NCBI GenBank assembly: GCA_013289955.1
Contig: JABCYZ010000025.1
Span: 1-64,000 of the forward strand
DNA from: Acidobacteriota bacterium
GTDB lineage: Bacteria > Acidobacteriota > Terriglobia > Acidiferrales > UBA7541
Length of the DNA stretch: 64,000 nt
Reading direction: 5' to 3'
The notes below the pieces were generated by a model. The model had not been told where the DNA came from. It made no database searches and saw only the letters and a program-made list of their open reading frames with translations. The translations under genes and the position numbers were made by a program. The stretch's first letter is position 1. Each line of letters opens with the position of its first letter. This document shows, one piece after another, positions 60,089 to 64,000 of the stretch.

Positions 60089-60670
60089 ATGCAGGAGCTG
60101 GTTCTGATCCAGCCAGGCCGTACCGCCGAGAAAGAGTTCGCGCCGGAAGCGGCTGCGGCTACCCGCCGTGAGTTCGAGGAGCGGCTTCTGGAGTGCGGGC
60201 CGCTGGCGTTTCGCGTCGCGCGCGGCGTGCTGCGCAACAGCGCGGATGCGGAAGACGTCGCGCAGGAAGCGCTGCTTCGGGCCTACCGCCGCTTTGAGCG
60301 TTTGCGAGATCGCACGCGGTTTCGCGCCTGGCTCGTGCGCATCGCGTTTCGACTGGCGATTGATCGAGCGCGCTCCTCGAAGCGCCGCGAAGTGCGCGAG
60401 ACGCTTTGGTCAGAATCAGCCCCGCGGCCTTCGACAGAAGACCTGGCGGCCACAAGCGAATTTCAGGCTCATCTCAACCGCGCCATGGACGAACTCCCGG
60501 AGAAGCACCGGCTTGTGCTTCTGCTGGCGGCGATAGAGGGCCACTCGGTCGAAGAGGTGGCGGAGATGCTCGGCCTGCCGATGGGAACGGTGAAATCGAG
60601 ATTGTTTTTTGCACGAAAGCAACTTGCGGAGAAATTGCGATGCCATGCCAAGAATATAGAGAAGCGCTGA
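60089..60670 (+). CDS. ECF-type RNA polymerase sigma factor
   Basis: AFRVARGVLRNSADAEDVAQEALLRAYRRFERLRDRTRFRAWLVRIAFRLAIDRAR; region 4 EEVAEMLGLPMGTVKSRLFFARKQL. Confidence 0.93.
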   Translation: MQELVLIQPGRTAEKEFAPEAAAATRREFEERLLECGPLAFRVARGVLRNSADAEDVAQEALLRAYRRFERLRDRTRFRAWLVRIAFRLAIDRARSSKRREVRETLWSESAPRPSTEDLAATSEFQAHLNRAMDELPEKHRLVLLLAAIEGHSVEEVAEMLGLPMGTVKSRLFFARKQLAEKLRCHAKNIEKR

Positions 60671-61350
60671 CGGAAGCGGCCGCCACCGGTTCTGCGCCGT
60701 CACGCGAATTGCGTTCACACTTCGACGTTTGCGAATCATGCCGCGCGGCGTTTAGCGAAGAGCTGCAACTTTTCGCCGCTATCGACACTGGTCTGCGCGC
60801 CGCCGCCAACGCCGAACTACCGCCTTCTTATCTTCCGCGCGTCCGCGCCAGCCTCGAAAACGATTCGGCCTCACCGGGCCGTTGGATGCCTTTTCTGATC
60901 TTTGCCGCCAGCGCCGCGATTGTGTTGATTGTTTTTATCGCTGCTCGCCCGGGCCACAGGAGGAGCAATGAGCTTGCCCGGCAAGCTCTTCCGGCACCCA
61001 GCCGCCAAAAGCCCGAAACAAGCGCCCAGAGCGAAGCGCCCGGGGCGCCTCGGGTCGCTGCTTCCTCCCGTTCCTACCACGCCGAGGCCCGGAGGAATTC
61101 CGCTCCAGCGAATTTCGCGTCGCCCGCCCAGCCGGAGGTCCTCGTGCCGCCGGAGGAACGCGAAGCGTTCGCCCGGTTTATCGGCTCGCAGTCTGAACGA
61201 AACGAGGTTCTGGTCGCTGTCGTGGCACCGGCCCCGGACAACGCGGCTGCGCTACTGAGCGTTAAGCCGCTGGAGATTTTAGAGCTTGAAGTTAAGCCGC
61301 TCGAAGCAACTGCGGGCGAAGATCCGGATGGAGCGGAGGAAAAGCAGTAG
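60640..61350 (+). CDS. Anti-sigma factor with zinc-finger (HxxxCxxC) and one TM segment
   Basis: MPCQEYREALTEAAATGSAPSRELRSHFDVCESCRAAF; TM MPFLIFAASAAIVLIVFIAA; overlaps sigma gene by 31 nt. Confidence 0.85.
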   Translation: MPCQEYREALTEAAATGSAPSRELRSHFDVCESCRAAFSEELQLFAAIDTGLRAAANAELPPSYLPRVRASLENDSASPGRWMPFLIFAASAAIVLIVFIAARPGHRRSNELARQALPAPSRQKPETSAQSEAPGAPRVAASSRSYHAEARRNSAPANFASPAQPEVLVPPEEREAFARFIGSQSERNEVLVAVVAPAPDNAAALLSVKPLEILELEVKPLEATAGEDPDGAEEKQ

Positions 61351-61390
61351 CGAACGGTCGATCAAAAATCACGTCTAAACGGAGGATGAA

Positions 61391-61984
61391 ATGAGAACCA
61401 GTTCAGTACAAGTGGCGTCGCTTCTGCTGCTCGGTATGCTTTCGCCGATCGTTCTGGCGCAAGACAAACCCAAGGCGGATGAGAAGGCAAGGGTCGAAGC
61501 ACCATCAACACCGATAAAAGCGCAGATCGTTTTCGCGGAATTTGAGGGCGACAAGAAGACCAAGAGTTTGCCATACGCGATCTACATGAACGCTCCCGAC
61601 TCGACGGAGCTTCGAGCCGGCTGGACTAGATTCCGCATCGGGAGCCGACTGCCCGTTTATACGGGCAAGGGTGAAATGCAGTATATAGATGTGGGCACGA
61701 ATGTCGATGCCCGGGCCGCCTACACGGGCGACGGGCACATACTGCTTCAGTTGATTCTTGAACGTTCCTGGGTCGAGGGCGAGGTTTCTGTTCCAGTGAC
61801 GAAAACCGACGGCTCTCCCTCGGACCCTTCTGGCGGCCACTTTCAGGAGCCGATCATTCGTGGTTTCAAATCGGAGCTGGACATGAAATTGCGCGAAGGA
61901 CAGCCCGTCGAGAGCACGGTGGCGACGGATCCTATAAGCGGCAAAGTGGTGAAAGTTGAAATCAGTTTTACCGTCGTGAAATAG
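61391..61984 (+). CDS. Secreted hypothetical protein
   Basis: Signal peptide MRTSSVQVASLLLLGMLSPIVLAQ; directly downstream of anti-sigma gene. Confidence 0.7.
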   Translation: MRTSSVQVASLLLLGMLSPIVLAQDKPKADEKARVEAPSTPIKAQIVFAEFEGDKKTKSLPYAIYMNAPDSTELRAGWTRFRIGSRLPVYTGKGEMQYIDVGTNVDARAAYTGDGHILLQLILERSWVEGEVSVPVTKTDGSPSDPSGGHFQEPIIRGFKSELDMKLREGQPVESTVATDPISGKVVKVEISFTVVK

Positions 61985-61988
61985 TTTT

Positions 61989-62912
61989 CTACTCTTCCGA
62001 GTTCTGTTTCAGAACATTTTTCAGTGCCGCGGACAGGTCCGCATGCCGGAAGTCGTAGCCGAGCTTTTGCAGACGTTGCGGCAGGACGCGCTGGCTGGAT
62101 AGGAGCAGCGCGTCGGCCATTTCGCCAAGGGCCAGGCGCAGCGCGAAGGCCGGAGCAGAGAAGAGTGCGGGGCGATGCATCGCGCTGGCCAGGGTTTTCG
62201 TGAACCCGGCGTTTTGCACGGGTTGCGGGGAGACCACGTTGATTGGGCCGCGGACGTTTCCGTTCTCGATCGCCAAGCGCAATATTTCAACAACATCTTC
62301 CATCGCAATCCAGGACATCCATTGCTGGCCGGAGCCAATCTTTCCGCCTGCGAAAAAACGGAAAGGAAGCATCATGGCGGGGAGTGCGCCTCCGTTTCGC
62401 GCGAGGACGATTCCGAAGCGGGCGAGGACCACACGAATGCCAATCGCCTCAGCCTTGAGCGCTTCGGTTTCCCAGTCCTTCGTCGTCTTCGATAGAAAAT
62501 CATTTCCCGGGGGGCTCTCTTCCGTCAGCAGTTCATCGCCGCGATTGCCGTAGAAGCCCGTCGCGGACGCGGAAACAAGCACCCTGGGACGGGCGTTCAT
62601 TTTCTGAAGTGCAACGACCAGCGCGCGTGTGGTATCGATGCGGCTGGCTTGCAAGACGGCTTTGCGCCCGGCGCTCCAGCGCCCATCGGCGATCGATGCT
62701 CCGGCGAGATTCACGACGGCTTCCGCGCCAACGGCGGCGCCCCCCAGTTCTCCTGTCGCTGGATTCCAGCCGACTTCGAACCCGTCGTGCGCGGCATCTT
62801 TCCTGACAGTGTCTGGCCTCACGAGTCTGCAGACTGTGTGGCCCGCCTCGACCAGCGCGGGCACCAGCGCGCTCCCCACCAGGCCACTCGATCCCGTTAC
62901 GAGAATCTTCAT
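61989..62912 (-). CDS. TIGR01777-type NAD(P)-dependent epimerase
   Basis: MKILVTGSSGLVGSALVPALVEAGHTVCRLVR; VNLAGASIADGRWSAGRKAVLQASRIDTTRALV. Confidence 0.93.
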   Translation of the reverse strand: MKILVTGSSGLVGSALVPALVEAGHTVCRLVRPDTVRKDAAHDGFEVGWNPATGELGGAAVGAEAVVNLAGASIADGRWSAGRKAVLQASRIDTTRALVVALQKMNARPRVLVSASATGFYGNRGDELLTEESPPGNDFLSKTTKDWETEALKAEAIGIRVVLARFGIVLARNGGALPAMMLPFRFFAGGKIGSGQQWMSWIAMEDVVEILRLAIENGNVRGPINVVSPQPVQNAGFTKTLASAMHRPALFSAPAFALRLALGEMADALLLSSQRVLPQRLQKLGYDFRHADLSAALKNVLKQNSEE

Positions 62913-63128
62913 CGCGATTTCGCTCGATCCGCTCCCACAAAAAGGAGAAACCAATCTATTCGAGAACGCTACTGAAGCAGCCGCGCCTGGTCAAGCGATA
63001 GAAAAGTTCAAAGCGATTTTTCCGTTCAAAAATGTCGAAGCCGTCCTAGGCCATCCCAACCCTCTGGTCTGTTGGCGCTAAGCGCGCAGGCTATAGCCCG
63101 GCACACTTCTGCAGGTTACAATTCCTTT

Positions 63129-63395
63129 GTGAGCCCCTCTCTACAGACCGCGCGCGTGAAAGTCCTGTTTTTCGGGCGAGTCAAGGAAATTGTCGGCCAT
63201 GCGGAAGACTCGGTGGAGCTGCCAGACGGCGCGCCGATCGAAGCGCTTTTCTCTCACTATGGTGCGAATCATCCCGAGCTTAGGCGATTCCGCGCTTCGC
63301 TGGCCGCTTCGCGCAATCAGGAATTTGCCGCGTGGAGCACGCCGCTGCATTCCGGCGATGAGGTTGCGTTTTTGCCTCCGGTGAGCGGAGGCTAG
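63129..63395 (+). CDS. moaD: Molybdopterin synthase small subunit (MoaD; probable GTG start)
   Basis: VKVLFFGRVKEIVGHAEDSVELPDGAPIEALF...GDEVAFLPPVSGG (C-terminal GG). Confidence 0.93.
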   Translation: MSPSLQTARVKVLFFGRVKEIVGHAEDSVELPDGAPIEALFSHYGANHPELRRFRASLAASRNQEFAAWSTPLHSGDEVAFLPPVSGG

Positions 63396-63406
63396 CGCGA
63401 TTCTCC

Positions 63407-63883
63407 ATGAACAAGTCTCTACAGCCCGATCTGCTTCTGCTCGTGCGCGACCCCATCGATCACGCCGCTCTCATCCAACACGTCCGCGCGGCCGAAGATG
63501 GCGCCATCGTCACGTTCGATGGCTGCGTGCGCAATCATTCTCACGGGCGGCGCACGCTGTACCTGGATTACGAAGCTTATGAATCCATGGCACTTGGAAA
63601 AATCCGGGAAATCGCGGCACAAATTCACGAAAAATTCCCCATCCACCTCATGTCGATGGCACACCGGCTCGGCCGGCTGGAAATCGGGGAGACCAGCGTG
63701 TTCATTGCCGTGAGTTCCGCGCACCGGCCGGCGGCTTTTGAGGCTTGCCGCTTTGCGATTGACACTCTCAAGCGCACGGTTCCCATCTGGAAGAAGGAAT
63801 ATTTCGTGGACGGCGCCGTGTGGGCCGAAGGCGAGATGCCTCCAGCGCCTCTGGAGACATGTGCGGCAAAACCTGCATCTTAG
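63407..63883 (+). CDS. moaE: Molybdopterin synthase catalytic subunit (MoaE)
   Basis: GAIVTFDGCVRNHSHGRRTLYLDYEAYESMA; AHRLGRLEIGETSVFIAVSSAHR; KRTVPIWKKEYF. Confidence 0.95.
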   Translation: MNKSLQPDLLLLVRDPIDHAALIQHVRAAEDGAIVTFDGCVRNHSHGRRTLYLDYEAYESMALGKIREIAAQIHEKFPIHLMSMAHRLGRLEIGETSVFIAVSSAHRPAAFEACRFAIDTLKRTVPIWKKEYFVDGAVWAEGEMPPAPLETCAAKPAS

Positions 63884-63890
63884 TGATTCA

Positions 63891-64000
63891 ATGATCTCTA
63901 GAACCGCTCGCCCCTTCGCCGCAGCCGCAGCTCTCTTTGCGGCAATTTTTGCGACGGGGATGACCTTCGCTCAGGACAAACCGGACCGGCCGCCGTGGGC
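63891..64000 (+). CDS. Start of a secreted protein, truncated at window edge
   Basis: ATG then MISRTARPFAAAAALFAAIFATGMTFAQDKPDRPPW, signal-peptide-like. Confidence 0.6.
   Translation, partial: MISRTARPFAAAAALFAAIFATGMTFAQDKPDRPPW

Overview
The window is a gene-dense, GC-rich bacterial chromosomal segment. Gene content (ADOP-type permease, Oar-like TonB-dependent receptors with an N-terminal carboxypeptidase-regulatory-like domain, secreted DinB protein) suggests an Acidobacteriota-like organism; this is inference, with no taxonomic search run. Most of it is core metabolism and housekeeping: sucCD, ndk, TPM/LemA, xseA, lepA, a thiolase/HBD/crotonase set, ribH-nusB, a GDP-mannose set (pgm/manC/manA), an aminotransferase, coaD, a GH20 hexosaminidase, a complete isc operon (iscR-iscS-X-iscU-iscA-hscB-hscA-fdx-iscX), tRNA-Glu, an ECF sigma/anti-sigma pair and moaD-moaE. 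The least ordinary regions are: (1) 43.4-46.6 kb, a tightly overlapping four-gene cassette of two DUF488 proteins, a putative dual-OB protein and an ACP-KASIII fusion, which is my best candidate for an undescribed system; (2) 46.8-52.2 kb, a minor-pilin operon with a ~1000-aa PilX-like protein and an apparent frameshift in the PilW-like gene; (3) the isc operon, with an uncharacterised ORF between iscS and iscU and a perfect 19-bp palindrome matching the IscR type-1 core upstream of iscR; (4) a TPR-GAF-like protein ending in a GGDEF domain that has lost its signature motif. No CRISPR array, rRNA, transposase, integrase or prophage genes were recognised.
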